A stretch of DNA of 64,000 nt from Dyadobacter sp. 676 (GTDB lineage Bacteria > Bacteroidota > Bacteroidia > Cytophagales > Spirosomataceae). The translations under genes were made by a program, and so were the position numbers. The DNA lies in contig NZ_CP159289.1 of the NCBI RefSeq assembly GCF_040448675.1, positions 3,889,001 through 3,953,000 of the forward strand, read 5' to 3'. This document shows positions 8,601 to 19,139 of this stretch, in pieces (positions within the stretch are counted from its first letter, which is position 1; each line of letters starts with the position of its first letter). Below the pieces are notes generated by a model. That model worked only from the letters and a program-made list of their open reading frames with translations. It was not told the DNA's origin and did no database searches.

Positions 8601-10070
8601 CTATTTGGCAACTTTTTGCAACTCAGCTTCCAGCGTCTGGTTGTTCGGGAACTCCTGTGGAATCCAGCGGTTCACGATCTTGCCCGCACCGTCGATCACC
8701 AGGAACGGGTACCGGATGTCGATCCCGTATTTCTCTTTCAAAACCTCGATATTCTCATCCGAAGCCCACAAATGTTTGGCGGTCGGGCGTGTTTTTACAT
8801 ATTGTTTCCAGGTCGAAAGCGGAATACCCGACGCGACGGAAACGTAGGCGAATGTCACCTTGTCCGCATATTTATCTTCCAGAACCTTCAATCCCGGCTC
8901 GTGCTGACCTATGCTGAACGAAAACACCATACAAACCGGCTTGCCCTGCAATGACGACACCGTTACAGCCGTGCTGTCCGTATTAAGCAAAGTAATATCA
9001 GGAATGACTGCACCGGGTTGCAGCGCTTCTTTGGTCTGGATCAGTTTGGAAATGTATTCGGTGTAAGGCGACTGCGGGAATGTGGCTTCGTAATCGGCCA
9101 GCAACGTTTTGGCCGTTTCGACATTCGGAATCGCGGTAGCGGCGTAATTCAGCCAGTAGGTAGCCAGGTATTCTTTTTGTTTCGGATAGTCGGCCAGTTT
9201 TTCCTTGCTGAATGCGTAAACGTTCTTCAGTGCTTCCGGGCTGATCTCGTAACGGGTAGCCGATTCGAGCGGGAATTTGCGGGTGGAAGGTATCAACGCC
9301 CAGTTACGGAGCTCGTCGCGGTAGGCCTGGCTGAGCAATGCGTCGTCGGGCTGGATTTTGAAATCCGTCAGGGTAAAATCTTCCAGCTCTTTCCGTTGGG
9401 CGGCATCCAGTTTGGCCACCCTGTTGCGGCGCATGATCTTTTCCTGAACCAGCTGGCGGGTGAGCGAAGGTTCCGTCGCGGTTGTAGCGAGCACGTAAGC
9501 TTCGAACGCCGGCACGACCGGATTGGCCATTTTGAATTTCTCGAACGCGTCGAGCCGTACTTTTTTCAGGCTGTCGCTCTGCTGAACCACGCTTTTGTTA
9601 TCGATTTGCGACGGCTTGTAGCCAAAAACGGGCAGGTACTGGTATTGATTTTCAAGAAAGTAGTTTTTTAAAAACGTTTGATAATTCGCATTCTTACCGG
9701 TAAATGTCACATCCGCATTCTCAGCGACGTTGATTACCAGGTCGTCGCCGGGTTGCATGAAAAGCATCCAGGTTTTGTTCACACTGCCGCCGCTGTATTG
9801 CAGGCGCATCATTTTGGGTTCGTTGAGCTGGATCACCGTTTTTTCGGAAGTTTTATCGGCGAAATTGACCGACGCTACCGCATCCAGTTTGGCGTCGGCA
9901 AGGCCGGTGCCCAGATTGGGGTGAAAATGTACATCTTCCAGCACCAGCGTAACCGTCACTGGCATCTGTTTGGGAGCGGTGAGGGTGATATTGGCGGTAT
10001 TCTGCGCGTAGGAGCCCCGGCTGAATGCGGTCCAGAATAGTGTGAGGATCAGAATGTTTATGTGTTTCAT
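8601..10070 (-). CDS. thioredoxin-fold (TlpA/AhpC-TSA-like) exported protein lacking CXXC
   Basis: The 489-residue protein has a signal peptide (ILILTLFWTAFSRGSYAQN), a beta-rich N-terminal domain of about 120 residues like DUF4369, a helical middle of about 200 residues, and a C-terminal thioredoxin-like domain from about residue 345 (PGAVIPDITLLNTDSTAVTV, then GKPVCMVFSFSIGQHEPGL). In ordinary TlpA-like reductases the strand after GK(P/V) leads to a W-C-x-x-C motif; here that place reads SFSIGQHEP, so no redox pair is present. The cis-Pro region (RYPFLVIDGAG) and the end of the fold are kept. The family normally acts in periplasmic disulfide handling; this member probably cannot, and may serve a binding role. 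It is divergent from the next gene. Confidence 0.75.
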   Translation of the reverse strand: MKHINILILTLFWTAFSRGSYAQNTANITLTAPKQMPVTVTLVLEDVHFHPNLGTGLADAKLDAVASVNFADKTSEKTVIQLNEPKMMRLQYSGGSVNKTWMLFMQPGDDLVINVAENADVTFTGKNANYQTFLKNYFLENQYQYLPVFGYKPSQIDNKSVVQQSDSLKKVRLDAFEKFKMANPVVPAFEAYVLATTATEPSLTRQLVQEKIMRRNRVAKLDAAQRKELEDFTLTDFKIQPDDALLSQAYRDELRNWALIPSTRKFPLESATRYEISPEALKNVYAFSKEKLADYPKQKEYLATYWLNYAATAIPNVETAKTLLADYEATFPQSPYTEYISKLIQTKEALQPGAVIPDITLLNTDSTAVTVSSLQGKPVCMVFSFSIGQHEPGLKVLEDKYADKVTFAYVSVASGIPLSTWKQYVKTRPTAKHLWASDENIEVLKEKYGIDIRYPFLVIDGAGKIVNRWIPQEFPNNQTLEAELQKVAK

Positions 10071-10256
10071 CGGTTCGAAAGGGAAAACTGTTTTACCAAA
10101 ACCAGAAGGTGTAAAAATTGTGCCAATATACGTAACTCATACCGGTATCGGTTCCGGTTGTTTACCGAGCGTATCCCGGGAGCACATTAATGCAGTTTTT
10201 CAAAGTATTAATAGGCCAACTACCGTAAATTCGCTCCCTGATTATCGATTATTCCC

Positions 10257-13208
10257 ATGACCCGCATTTCACCATTCCAGTTCAATACCCTCCGCGCCCG
10301 GTTTGAGGGGGAGTTGTATTTTGATAATTCCACGCTGCATGCTGCACAGCGTACGGTTTATGCCACAGATGCGTCTGTTTACCAGGAAATGCCGGTTGCC
10401 GTGGCTTTGCCTAAAACCGTGGAGGATATCCGCGCACTCATCGATTTCGCAAAAACCAACAAGGTGACGCTGATTCCCCGCGCCGCAGGAACGTCGCTGG
10501 CGGGGCAGGTGGTGGGAAATGGCGTGGTGGTCGATATTTCAAAGCATTTCAGGGAAATACTCGAAGTGAATGCGGAGGAGAAATGGGTACGCGTGCAACC
10601 GGGGGTAATCCGCGACGACCTGAACAAACACCTGGCACCCTATGGCCTGCTTTTCGGACCGGAAACTTCCACAGCCAGCCGGGCGATGATCGGCGGGATG
10701 ATCGGGAACAACTCCTGCGGGCTGCATTCCATCACCTGGGGCGCCACGCGCGACCATTTGCTGGAAGTGAAGGTGCTGCTTTCCGACGGCTCGGAAGCGG
10801 TCTTTAACGAGCAAACCGTCGCTGAATTCACAAAGGAAATCCGCGAAAAGCAGGTCAAAGGCCAGCGCCTGCAATCCATTCTGGCGGGGATGTTCGGACT
10901 GATCTCCAACCCCATCGACCAGGATTTGATCAAAAAACAGTTTCCCAAACCAACTGTTACCCGCCGTAACTCGGGCTATGCGCTCGACGCGTTGGTCAGG
11001 AATTTTGAAAAAGGAAATATCAACCTCTGTAACCTCATAGCAGGTTCGGAAGGGACATTATGCTTTGTTACGGAGGCCAAACTTGCATTGGTAGACGTTC
11101 CGCCGGCTGCCGTGGGCGTTGTTTGTGTGCATACCCATTCGCTCGCGGAAGCGCTTCACGCGAACCGCGTGGCCATGCAGCATGATCCGAAGGCATCGGA
11201 GCTCGTGGATAAATACATTATGGACTTCACCAAAAACCATAAGGTATATTCTCAAAACCGGTTTTTTATGCAGGGAGATCCGGCAGCGATGCTGATGGTG
11301 GAGTTCTGGGGTATCGCCAAAGAAGAAGTGGAACAAAAAGCCGCGGCATTGATCGCCCGGCTGAAAACGGAGGGACTGGGATATGCCTATCCGTTATTGT
11401 TCGGAGACGATGCCAACAAGGCCTGGGACATTCGGAAAGCCGGCCTCGGGCTGATCCGCAACCTGCCGGGCGATACCCAGCCGGTGAACCTGATCGAGGA
11501 TTGTGCGGTGGCCGTGGAGGATTTGCCCGCATATATCGAAGAATTGGCGGTTTTGCTCGAAAAACACGGCTTGCACGCGTCGTACTACGCACATGCGGGC
11601 GCGGGCGAGCTGCACGTGGAGCCGATGATCAATCTCAAAACGAGTGAAGGTAAGCAGCAATTCCGCGATGTACTGGCCGATACGGCCGCGCTGGTGAAGA
11701 AATATAACGGCGCATTGTCGGGCGAGCATGGAGATGGCCGCTTGCGCGGGGAGTTTATTCCCTATATGATGGGCGAGGAAGTGTACGAAATGTTCAGGCA
11801 GGTGAAGCGCATCTGGGACCCGGAGGGCGTTTTCAATGCGAACAAGATCGTGGATACGCCGCCGATGAACGAATTTCTGCGATATGGCCAGGATAAACCG
11901 AACCCGCACATCGACACCGTCTTTGATTTTTCAAGGCAGGAAGGCATGCTTCGCCTGGCCGAAAAATGCAGCGGCTCGGGCGATTGCCGCAAAACCGAAC
12001 TGACGGGGGGAACGATGTGCCCCAGCTACATGGCCACACGCAGCGAGCGCGACACCACACGCGCCCGGGCGAATATCCTGCGGCAATATCTCACGCCCGA
12101 AACTGCCCCGGCTACCAGCCAGGAAATGGTGAAGGAGGTGCTCGACCTTTGCCTTTCGTGCAAAGGCTGCAAATCGGAATGCCCTTCGAGTGTGGACATC
12201 GGTAAAATGAAGGCCGAGTTTACGCAGCGATATTACGAAACCCACGGTGCGCCGATGCGTAGCAGGCTGATCGCTAATTTTTCCGGACAAATGAGACTGG
12301 CGTCGATCGCGCCCTGGGCTTTCAACGGCGTTTTCGGGACGCCCGCATTGCGGAGAATCGCGAACAAAATGGTCGGTTTCCACCCTGAACGTTCGATGCC
12401 GAAACTCGACAGCGAGACGCTGAAAACGTGGTGGCAAAAGCATCAGCGAAACAAGCAGGCCGCCGCGCCGCATTCGCGCAGGGTGTATCTCTTTTGTGAC
12501 GAGTTTACCAATTATAATGACGCGGAAGTAGGCAAGAAAGCCGTATTACTGCTTGAAAAGCTTGGATACGAGGTTATTATCCCCGAGCATGTGGAATCGG
12601 GGCGTTCCTTTTTGTCGAAGGGATTTGTAAAGGAAGCGCAAAAACTCGCGATCCGGAATGTGGATTTGTTGAAGGATAAAATCACTTATGATACGCCGCT
12701 GATCGGCATCGAGCCGTCGGCCGTTCTGTCGTTCCGGGACGAATACATCGATCTGGTGAGTGAAAGCGAGCGTACGAATGCACAAAAGATCGCGGAGAAC
12801 GCGTTGCTTTTCGAGGAATTTATAGCACGGGAAATAGATGAAAAACGCATTCTGAAAAGCGCTTTTATTGCAAGAAACCAGCTGATCAAGCTGCACGGGC
12901 ATTGCCATCAGAAAGCACTTTCGACTTTAACGGCTGCTAAGAAAGCATTGCAATTGCCAGAGAATTACCATGTTCAGCTCATTCCATCGGGTTGTTGCGG
13001 AATGGCCGGGTCGTTCGGGTACGAGGATGAGCATTTCGAGGTATCGATGCGAATAGGGGAATTGGTGTTGTTCCCAACCGTCCGCCAACAGCCGGAGGAT
13101 GTGATCATCGCGGCTGCCGGGACGAGTTGCCGCCATCAGATCAAGGATGGCACCGGGCGCAGGGCAATGCACCCGGTCGAGATTTTATACGATGCATTGA
13201 TCAAATAA
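10257..13208 (+). CDS. FAD-linked oxidase / Fe-S 2-hydroxyacid dehydrogenase (YdiJ / Dld-II-like)
   Basis: This 983-residue protein fuses a flavin dehydrogenase with an iron-sulfur partner. The FAD-binding (PCMH) domain has PRAAGTSLAGQ at about residue 73 and GGMIGNNSCG at about 150. The FAD-oxidase C domain ends in SGEHGDGRLRGEF (about 488). A 4Fe-4S ferredoxin-like domain follows with CSGSGDC (about 570) and CLSCKGCKSECP (about 631). The C-terminal CCG domain has GHCHQKAL (about 879) and PSGCCGMAGSFG (about 911). Length and domain order match the YdiJ-type D-2-hydroxyacid (D-2-hydroxyglutarate or D-lactate) dehydrogenases that pass electrons to the respiratory chain. The exact substrate cannot be read from the sequence. 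Confidence 0.88.
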   Translation: MTRISPFQFNTLRARFEGELYFDNSTLHAAQRTVYATDASVYQEMPVAVALPKTVEDIRALIDFAKTNKVTLIPRAAGTSLAGQVVGNGVVVDISKHFREILEVNAEEKWVRVQPGVIRDDLNKHLAPYGLLFGPETSTASRAMIGGMIGNNSCGLHSITWGATRDHLLEVKVLLSDGSEAVFNEQTVAEFTKEIREKQVKGQRLQSILAGMFGLISNPIDQDLIKKQFPKPTVTRRNSGYALDALVRNFEKGNINLCNLIAGSEGTLCFVTEAKLALVDVPPAAVGVVCVHTHSLAEALHANRVAMQHDPKASELVDKYIMDFTKNHKVYSQNRFFMQGDPAAMLMVEFWGIAKEEVEQKAAALIARLKTEGLGYAYPLLFGDDANKAWDIRKAGLGLIRNLPGDTQPVNLIEDCAVAVEDLPAYIEELAVLLEKHGLHASYYAHAGAGELHVEPMINLKTSEGKQQFRDVLADTAALVKKYNGALSGEHGDGRLRGEFIPYMMGEEVYEMFRQVKRIWDPEGVFNANKIVDTPPMNEFLRYGQDKPNPHIDTVFDFSRQEGMLRLAEKCSGSGDCRKTELTGGTMCPSYMATRSERDTTRARANILRQYLTPETAPATSQEMVKEVLDLCLSCKGCKSECPSSVDIGKMKAEFTQRYYETHGAPMRSRLIANFSGQMRLASIAPWAFNGVFGTPALRRIANKMVGFHPERSMPKLDSETLKTWWQKHQRNKQAAAPHSRRVYLFCDEFTNYNDAEVGKKAVLLLEKLGYEVIIPEHVESGRSFLSKGFVKEAQKLAIRNVDLLKDKITYDTPLIGIEPSAVLSFRDEYIDLVSESERTNAQKIAENALLFEEFIAREIDEKRILKSAFIARNQLIKLHGHCHQKALSTLTAAKKALQLPENYHVQLIPSGCCGMAGSFGYEDEHFEVSMRIGELVLFPTVRQQPEDVIIAAAGTSCRHQIKDGTGRRAMHPVEILYDALIK

Positions 13209-13213
13209 TTGCT

Positions 13214-13465
13214 CTATTCGGTTCCGCGGACGTGTTCATAAACGGTGTCTGCGCGCATAGGGGCACCTGCTGTGTCGGAAGCTACGCTGTCGGCGGCCAC
13301 GTGGTCGGCAGGATTATCGGCTTGTCCCAAATTGCTGTCGTGGTTAAAGAAGCCGCCAAACCAGGCGATCAGTGAAAGTACGATACCGACGCCGACGATC
13401 CATTTCCAAACGTTTTTCACGTTCTTGGTGGCCCTTGCTTCTTTATCTGTTTCTTGCCTGTTCAT
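13214..13465 (-). CDS. small single-pass membrane protein, hypothetical
   Basis: The 83-residue product has a charged N-terminus (MNRQETDKEARATKNVKNVW), one transmembrane helix (WIVGVGIVLSLIAWFGGFF, about residues 22-41) and an acidic, low-complexity C-terminal tail. I do not recognise a family. The hydrophobicity pattern and its position directly convergent with the dehydrogenase (5 bases between stops) suggest a real gene; there is no other reading of this strand that is better. Confidence 0.55.
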   Translation of the reverse strand: MNRQETDKEARATKNVKNVWKWIVGVGIVLSLIAWFGGFFNHDSNLGQADNPADHVAADSVASDTAGAPMRADTVYEHVRGTE

Positions 13466-13675
13466 GGGTCTGATAATTTAGTTTGAAATGAACCTTACCA
13501 TTTCCATACCAGCGCGGATTCAGGACTTTTTTAGCGATTTATATAATATTGTGTTGATAAAATTTCCCCAAACTAACTACTGTGATAAAAATGTAATAAA
13601 TCGGGAACGATTCATGTTACCTTAGCTGGAAATTTCGTTTGACGTACTAGTTCTTCTCACAAACCAGCCATATTC

Positions 13676-14440
13676 ATGAAAATCAGTCAACGTTTCGTAG
13701 TTTTTCTTTTTGCACTTTTCTTATTTGTGCAGGTCGAAGCCCGGGCACAGAACGACAACCGCAGTTTCTTTTCGGTTACCGCCGGATACAGCTTGCCGGT
13801 TGGCGAACTTGCAAGGGAAAAACTGAATGACCCTTTTGCCGGCCTGACAGGCTCGGGCTACTACGGGCAAGTCAATTACGATTTCCGAATTGCACGCTGG
13901 TTTGGTTTGAAGTTTTCCGGCAGTATGAACAAAAATACCACGCGTCCCCAGCCTATTGTCGATATCGCCGACCTGCGCGTGGAAGAAATCAAAGGTTTTA
14001 TCAATGAGACGACTTCCCACACCTGGGACACGCGGGTGTCGCGCTGGAAGTTCAATGCAATCATGGCCGGGCCCGCTATTTTTCTCAATTTCAACCGGGT
14101 ACAAATCGAAGGACATGTTCAGGGCGGATATGTGAAAGTTACCTCGCCCACTGTGGACATGACCGGTACGTTTCAATCGGGCGAGAATCAGATTCTGGTG
14201 CATCTGAGCCCCGCTTCCACGAGTGGTTTCGGGGTGGGGGCCGGAGCGAGTTTGCGGTTGCCGATCGCCGGCCCGTTGTATTTTCACCTTTCCGGCGATT
14301 TCCTGGCGACCGAGGCGGAATTGAAGAATGTGGCGGTGAATGTGCGTGTCGGCAATTATCCGGAAGTGGGCATCCCGATCAATGAGAAGCGTTTTGTAGG
14401 GGTTGCCAATATCGGCGCAGGTCTCGGAATTTCGTTTTAG
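13676..14440 (+). CDS. outer membrane beta-barrel protein
   Basis: The 254-residue protein starts with a signal peptide (MKISQRFVVFLFALFLFVQ, cleaved after ARAQ) and continues as alternating strands with aromatic ends (FFSVTAGYSLPVGELAR, YYGQVNYDFRIARWFGLKF), ending in GVANIGAGLGISF with a C-terminal Phe, the usual signature of a barrel recognised by the BAM machine. It is of the small OmpA-like/OMP_b-brl size. No ligand is evident. It stands alone with its own terminator. The gap upstream (13466-13675) is AT-rich and shows no clear -33/-7 pair. Confidence 0.7.
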   Translation: MKISQRFVVFLFALFLFVQVEARAQNDNRSFFSVTAGYSLPVGELAREKLNDPFAGLTGSGYYGQVNYDFRIARWFGLKFSGSMNKNTTRPQPIVDIADLRVEEIKGFINETTSHTWDTRVSRWKFNAIMAGPAIFLNFNRVQIEGHVQGGYVKVTSPTVDMTGTFQSGENQILVHLSPASTSGFGVGAGASLRLPIAGPLYFHLSGDFLATEAELKNVAVNVRVGNYPEVGIPINEKRFVGVANIGAGLGISF

Positions 14441-14456
14441 ACAAAGATAATATGGA

Positions 14457-14490
14457 CAAAACGGGCCGATAACTGCGGCCCGTTTTGCTT
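14457..14490. terminator. intrinsic terminator between convergent genes
   Basis: CAAAACGGGCC pairs with GGCCCGTTTTG around a 9-base loop and is followed by a T-rich stretch. It serves the barrel gene on the plus strand and possibly the SusD-like gene on the minus strand. Confidence 0.8.
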
Positions 14491-14515
14491 TTCCGACAGA
14501 TGGGGAACTGTACGG

Positions 14516-15976
14516 TTATTTTGCAAACCAAAGTTTCATTTTCATGTCGTTTTTGCCCCCCTGGGCGGTGAGCGCCGCCGAAAAATTATCGTAATTCAGC
14601 GATTCCTCGGAGCCGGGGTACGGCAGCCGCGTCGGGATCACATTTCCATTGGTATTCAAAACAGGAGGAACAAGGGCTGGTATGCCGGTCCGCCGGAACT
14701 CAGTCCAGGCCTCTACACCCTGGCCGAAGAGCGCGATCCATTTCTGTTCCATGATCTGGGTAAATGCCTCTGCACCCGGTTTTAATGCATTGGCCGTCAG
14801 ATAAGCCTCGGGGACGGTAAGTTTGTATTGTGCAAAGGAAGCGGTGATGCCATCGGCGTAATTTTTCGCTGCAGTACCGGCCGCCGCGATGCCTTTGTAG
14901 GCGAATTCCGCTTTCAGGAAGAGCAATTCTGCGTAGCTCATGATCACGCCCGGGGCCGTTGCGGCCACGAAGTAATCGCCCACTTTCGAAGTTTTTGAAA
15001 GTCCCAGCGCATTGGCGTCGGACGACGAAAGTCCGTTCGGAACGCCTTTGTAATCGCCGCCGTCGGCGGGCTTGTTGGCATAAACGGCCAGCCGGCCGTC
15101 GTTCAATGCTGCCAGTTTATTCACCAGCGTCGCGCTTACGCGGTGGTCGTCGCGGGTTTTGCGGTTCTGGTTAACGGGGTTATTGTTGTTGGTCGCATCG
15201 AGGTAATTGAGCTGGATATTGTCGGCGACAGATTCCATCACAGGATATTTCGCGGCATCACTCAGAATGCGGGTAATCTCCGATTTGACATCGATCGGCG
15301 CATCGGCCTTGTCGATCATGCGTGCGAGGACGCGGAGGCTTAGCGAGTTGGCGAATTTCTTCCATTTCGAGAGGTTGCCATTGAAAAGAATATCCCCGGC
15401 GATGGCCTTGTTCTTGTCGTTGATGTCGATGAGATCGTTGGCCGTTTTCAGTTCCGCGATAATGCCGGCATACACATTCTTTTGCGCATCGTATTTGGGC
15501 AAAAGTTTGTCGTCCAGGCCCTGCAACGCGTCGGTGTAGGGAATATCGCCGTAAATGTCGGTCAGCAGCAGGAATACCCACGAGCGCATGACCATCGCCA
15601 CGGCCTTGTAATTGGTATTGCCCGATTCCTCCGAAATCTTCATGATCCGTTGAAAGTCAGCCAGTGACTCGATATAGAGCGTTTGCCAGCCGGTCGTGTA
15701 AACGTCCGCCGAAACGGTGTATTGGTCGATGTCCGTGTACTGAATGCGTGCCCAGTGCTGCGAGAAACCGTCGCCAATGTCCTGGCCGATAGAGCCGCCC
15801 CAATACAAATCCACGGCACTCTGGATGCCGTGCGGCAGGAAAAGGTCGGCCGTGCCGGTGGCGGCGCTGTTATTGTTGGTATTGATTTCGTCGAAATCAC
15901 CCGTGCAGGCCGACAGGCAAACGACCGACACTGCCAGCAATATTTTGGATTTGAATGAATGTATGATGCTTTTCAT
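14516..15976 (-). CDS. SusD/RagB-family nutrient-binding outer membrane lipoprotein
   Basis: This 486-residue protein has a lipoprotein signal peptide (ILLAVSVVCLSAC, Cys near 24), then the SusD-like_2 pattern: TGDFDEINTNNN, an early helical domain (WQTLYIESLADFQRIMKISE), a central TPR-like region (LLTDIYGDIPYTDALQG) and a C-terminal half with FTQIMEQKWIALFGQGVEAW and EFRRTGIPALVPP. Such proteins sit on the cell surface as the lid of a SusC transporter and capture a nutrient. The partner SusC gene lies 24 bases upstream on the same strand. No glycoside hydrolase, peptidase or regulator accompanies the pair, so the substrate is unknown; the SusD-like_2 group is not necessarily carbohydrate-specific. 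Confidence 0.9.
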   Translation of the reverse strand: MKSIIHSFKSKILLAVSVVCLSACTGDFDEINTNNNSAATGTADLFLPHGIQSAVDLYWGGSIGQDIGDGFSQHWARIQYTDIDQYTVSADVYTTGWQTLYIESLADFQRIMKISEESGNTNYKAVAMVMRSWVFLLLTDIYGDIPYTDALQGLDDKLLPKYDAQKNVYAGIIAELKTANDLIDINDKNKAIAGDILFNGNLSKWKKFANSLSLRVLARMIDKADAPIDVKSEITRILSDAAKYPVMESVADNIQLNYLDATNNNNPVNQNRKTRDDHRVSATLVNKLAALNDGRLAVYANKPADGGDYKGVPNGLSSSDANALGLSKTSKVGDYFVAATAPGVIMSYAELLFLKAEFAYKGIAAAGTAAKNYADGITASFAQYKLTVPEAYLTANALKPGAEAFTQIMEQKWIALFGQGVEAWTEFRRTGIPALVPPVLNTNGNVIPTRLPYPGSEESLNYDNFSAALTAQGGKNDMKMKLWFAK

Positions 15977-16000
15977 GCTTGTAATCAGTTAGGATAATGC

Positions 16001-19000
16001 TTACAGGTTGAAGCTGATGTTAAAACCAACCGTTCTGGTCGTCGGGATCTGGCCGTTTTCGATGCCCTGGAGGTTACCGTCGTTGTAGTAGCTGGTCTCG
16101 GGGTCGATATGCGGCAGGTTGCTTTTCAGGAGCGCGAGGTTGCGACCGACTACGGAAATCGCGATGTCGCGGAACGGCAGCTTTTTGAAAACCTGTCCTG
16201 GAAGCATATAGGTCAGTTTCACCTCGCGAAGTTTCACGTAGCTGGCGTCGAAAATGGTGTTTTCATTGTTGGTCAGCAGGTAATATTTGTGGTGGTATTC
16301 TTCGGAGCTGATGCGTTTTTCGTTAGGTACGTATTCCGGTGCCGCCGTCGTGCCGATATTGACCACACCCTGGCCGATAATACCGTCCTCGCGTCCCAGC
16401 GTCGTTTCTTCCAAAACCCCGGTGTACCGGCCGATATTGATCGATTGGGAGAATATGTCGCCACCATGTTTCACGTCGATCAACGTGCTTAGCGACAGGT
16501 TCTTATAGCGGAATGTATTCGAGAAGCCGCCGATCCAGTCGGGCGTGAAGTTGCCCAAAACACGGCTGACCGGGTCCAGTACCGGATAACCCTGTGCGTC
16601 GTAAACGATCTGGCCGTCCGGGGCCCGCTGAAAGCCTTTTCCGAAGAACGTGCCGTAGGGCTGGCCCACGCGCGCTTCCACCGACAGCCCCCGGAAGCTG
16701 TTGGTAGAAGTCGTCTGCGTCAATGGGTTGTAGCTGGTATTCAACTGATAGGTCGTCAGGTTATTGGCCAGCGAAACCACCTTGTTCTTGTTCCGAGCCC
16801 AATTCAGGCCGACTTCCCATTCGAACGCCTCTGTTTTGACGGGTGATGCGGTCAGTTGAATTTCGATCCCCTGGTTTTCGATCTTGCCGGCATTCAGGAG
16901 TTTGGACAAATAACCGGTTGCGTTCGAAATATTCACATCGAGGATCTGGTTCGAAGAGACCTTTTTATAGTAAGTAATGTCCAGGCCGATCCGGTTTTGC
17001 CACAAGCGGATATCCGTTCCGATCTCATAAGAAGAGGTAAGCTCGGGTTTCAGGTTCGCATTCAGCAATGCATTGTTTTCGGAGAGGCTGGGCGTGCTGC
17101 CCCAGGGATTTTCGTATTTGTAAGTACTTGCCAAACGGTAAGGGTCGGTGTCGTTCCCCACGCGCGCCCAGCCCGCGCGGAGCTTGGCGAAAGAAAGAAT
17201 AGCGGATTTTATATCGAAAATATCGGTAATAATCGCGCTTACAGCCGCGGATGGGTAAAAATACGAGCGGTTATCGCTGGGCAGCGAGCTCGACCAGTCG
17301 TTCCGGGCCGTCAGGTCCACGAAGAGATAGTTCCGGAAGCCGAGGTTGGCGGCGGCGTAGAGGCTATTCACGGTTTTTCGGATAAAACTGTTCTCCGTAA
17401 CCGGGCGCTGGCGCGAGTTACCCATGTTGTACACACGCGGGATCGCGAGCTCGGTCGCGCCCATGTAGTTGCGTTGCGCGTAATTGCTGCGGTGGTTGCC
17501 CCCGATGTTCGCCGTAATATCGAACTCCCCGAATTTGTGCGTCGCATTCAAAAGAAAATCCGAATTGGATTCGCGGACGAAGATTTGCTCCTCATTATAG
17601 GCGTCATACAATGCCGATGCGCCTATTTTTGCCTGGCGCGCGGCGGTTTTCGTCTTGCGGCGGTCTTCGTAAAAGTCGGTCCCGGTGCGGGCGGTGAGGC
17701 TTAGCCAGTCGGTGAACTTGTAAGTGGCCGAGAGGTTGCCGTACAGCCTGTCGCGTTCATTGGCGCGGGTGCTCTCGTTGAGCAGGTAATAGGGGTTGGT
17801 CCAGTAGTTATCGTTCCAGTTGTATTGGTAAATGCTGCCCGGTTTGTGGTAGTTTTTCAATTTATCCATATCCACCTGGCGGCCGAACCAGATGAAGTAC
17901 AACCCGAAGTTGTTGCGGTTGTCGCTGCCGTCATTTACATAGTTGCCTGTGGCCCGGATGCTCAACTTTTTAGTCAGGTTCCAGCCCGCATTCAATGAAA
18001 CTGTCCTTCTTTTGTAATTGGTATTCGGAAGGATACCGGTCTGATCCAGATCGGTGAACGAAAGACGGAAATCGCCTTTATCGTTCGCTCCGGTAACAGC
18101 CACGTTGTTGGTGAGTGTGCGGCCGGTTTCATAGAATTTGTCGACATTATCCGGGTGCGCGATCCATGGCGTAGGTGTGCGGGTTCCGTCCGCAGCGATC
18201 GGGGAATCGAACTGAGGCAGCAGCCGGCCGTCGAGTTTCGGGCCCCAGCTCTCATCGACGCCGTCGTTCACGCCCCCCGCCGGCCCCGTCCACGTATGAG
18301 AACAGCCCTTTGGCGCCCTGGCCGTATTCGTTTTGCCATTTCGGAAGACGGAACGGCGATTCGAATGCGGTATTAGAGTTGAAAGAAACACCTATTCCTT
18401 TCGTGCCCTTGCCACTTTTAGTGGTGATCAAAACGACGCCATTCGCTCCACGCGAGCCGTAAAGTGCCGCGGCACTGGGCCCTTTTAGTACGTTGATGGA
18501 CTCCACGTCGTCGGGATTAATTGAAGCCGCCGCATTGCCATAGTCGATACCCGTTCCGGAGCCGAAGTTACTGTTGTCCACCGGCACGCCATCCACTACA
18601 AACAACGGCTGGTTGTTACTGCCGATCGAGCTGGCCCCGCGAATGATCATCCGTGACGACGAGCCGGGCGCGCCATTGGAATTCGTGACCTGTACCCCGG
18701 CCAGGCGTCCTGAGAGCGAGTTGACAAGGTTGGTTTCCCGCGCCTGCGTAAGCGTTTTCCCGCTTACTTCCTGCACTGCGTAACCCAATGCCTTTTTCTC
18801 GCGGGCGATACCGAGCGCGGTCACGACGATCTCGTTGAACTGCGTCGCGTCGCTTTCGAGCATAATGTCCAATACGGTTTTCGAGCCGACGGGGATTTCG
18901 ACTGTTTTGTAGCCGATGAACGAAACGACGAGGGTTGCATTGGCCGGCGTGTTAAGCGTAAAGTCGCCATTGGCGTCGGTGGTGCTGCCACGGCTCGTGC

Positions 19001-19139
19001 CCTTGATAAGGATGCTGGCACCCGGGAGGTACCCGTCGGCCGACTGGACTTTGCCTTTGATGCTCAGGTCTTGTGCAAAACCTGCTCCGGAGAGGAACAG
19101 CAAGACCCATAAGAAGCCTAATGTAAAGACTTTCTTCAT
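16001..19139 (-). CDS. SusC/RagA-family TonB-linked outer membrane receptor, frameshifted as assembled
   Basis: The whole gene codes for about 1045 residues. It has a signal peptide (FTLGFLWVLLFLSGAGFAQ), a carboxypeptidase-like regulatory domain (IKGKVQSADGYLPGASILIK), the SusC plug (RMIIRGASSIGSNNQPLFVV, DGVPVDN, INVLKGPSAAALYGSRGANG) and the 22-strand barrel ending in RTVGFNISFNL. The frame breaks about 290 residues in, where the assembly has six C at 18273-18278; with five, the plus-one shift disappears and the sequence reads GAGGGVNDGVDESWGPKLDG continuously. It is a TonB-dependent importer working with the SusD-like lipoprotein downstream. No anti-sigma/sigma pair is nearby. Confidence 0.9.
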
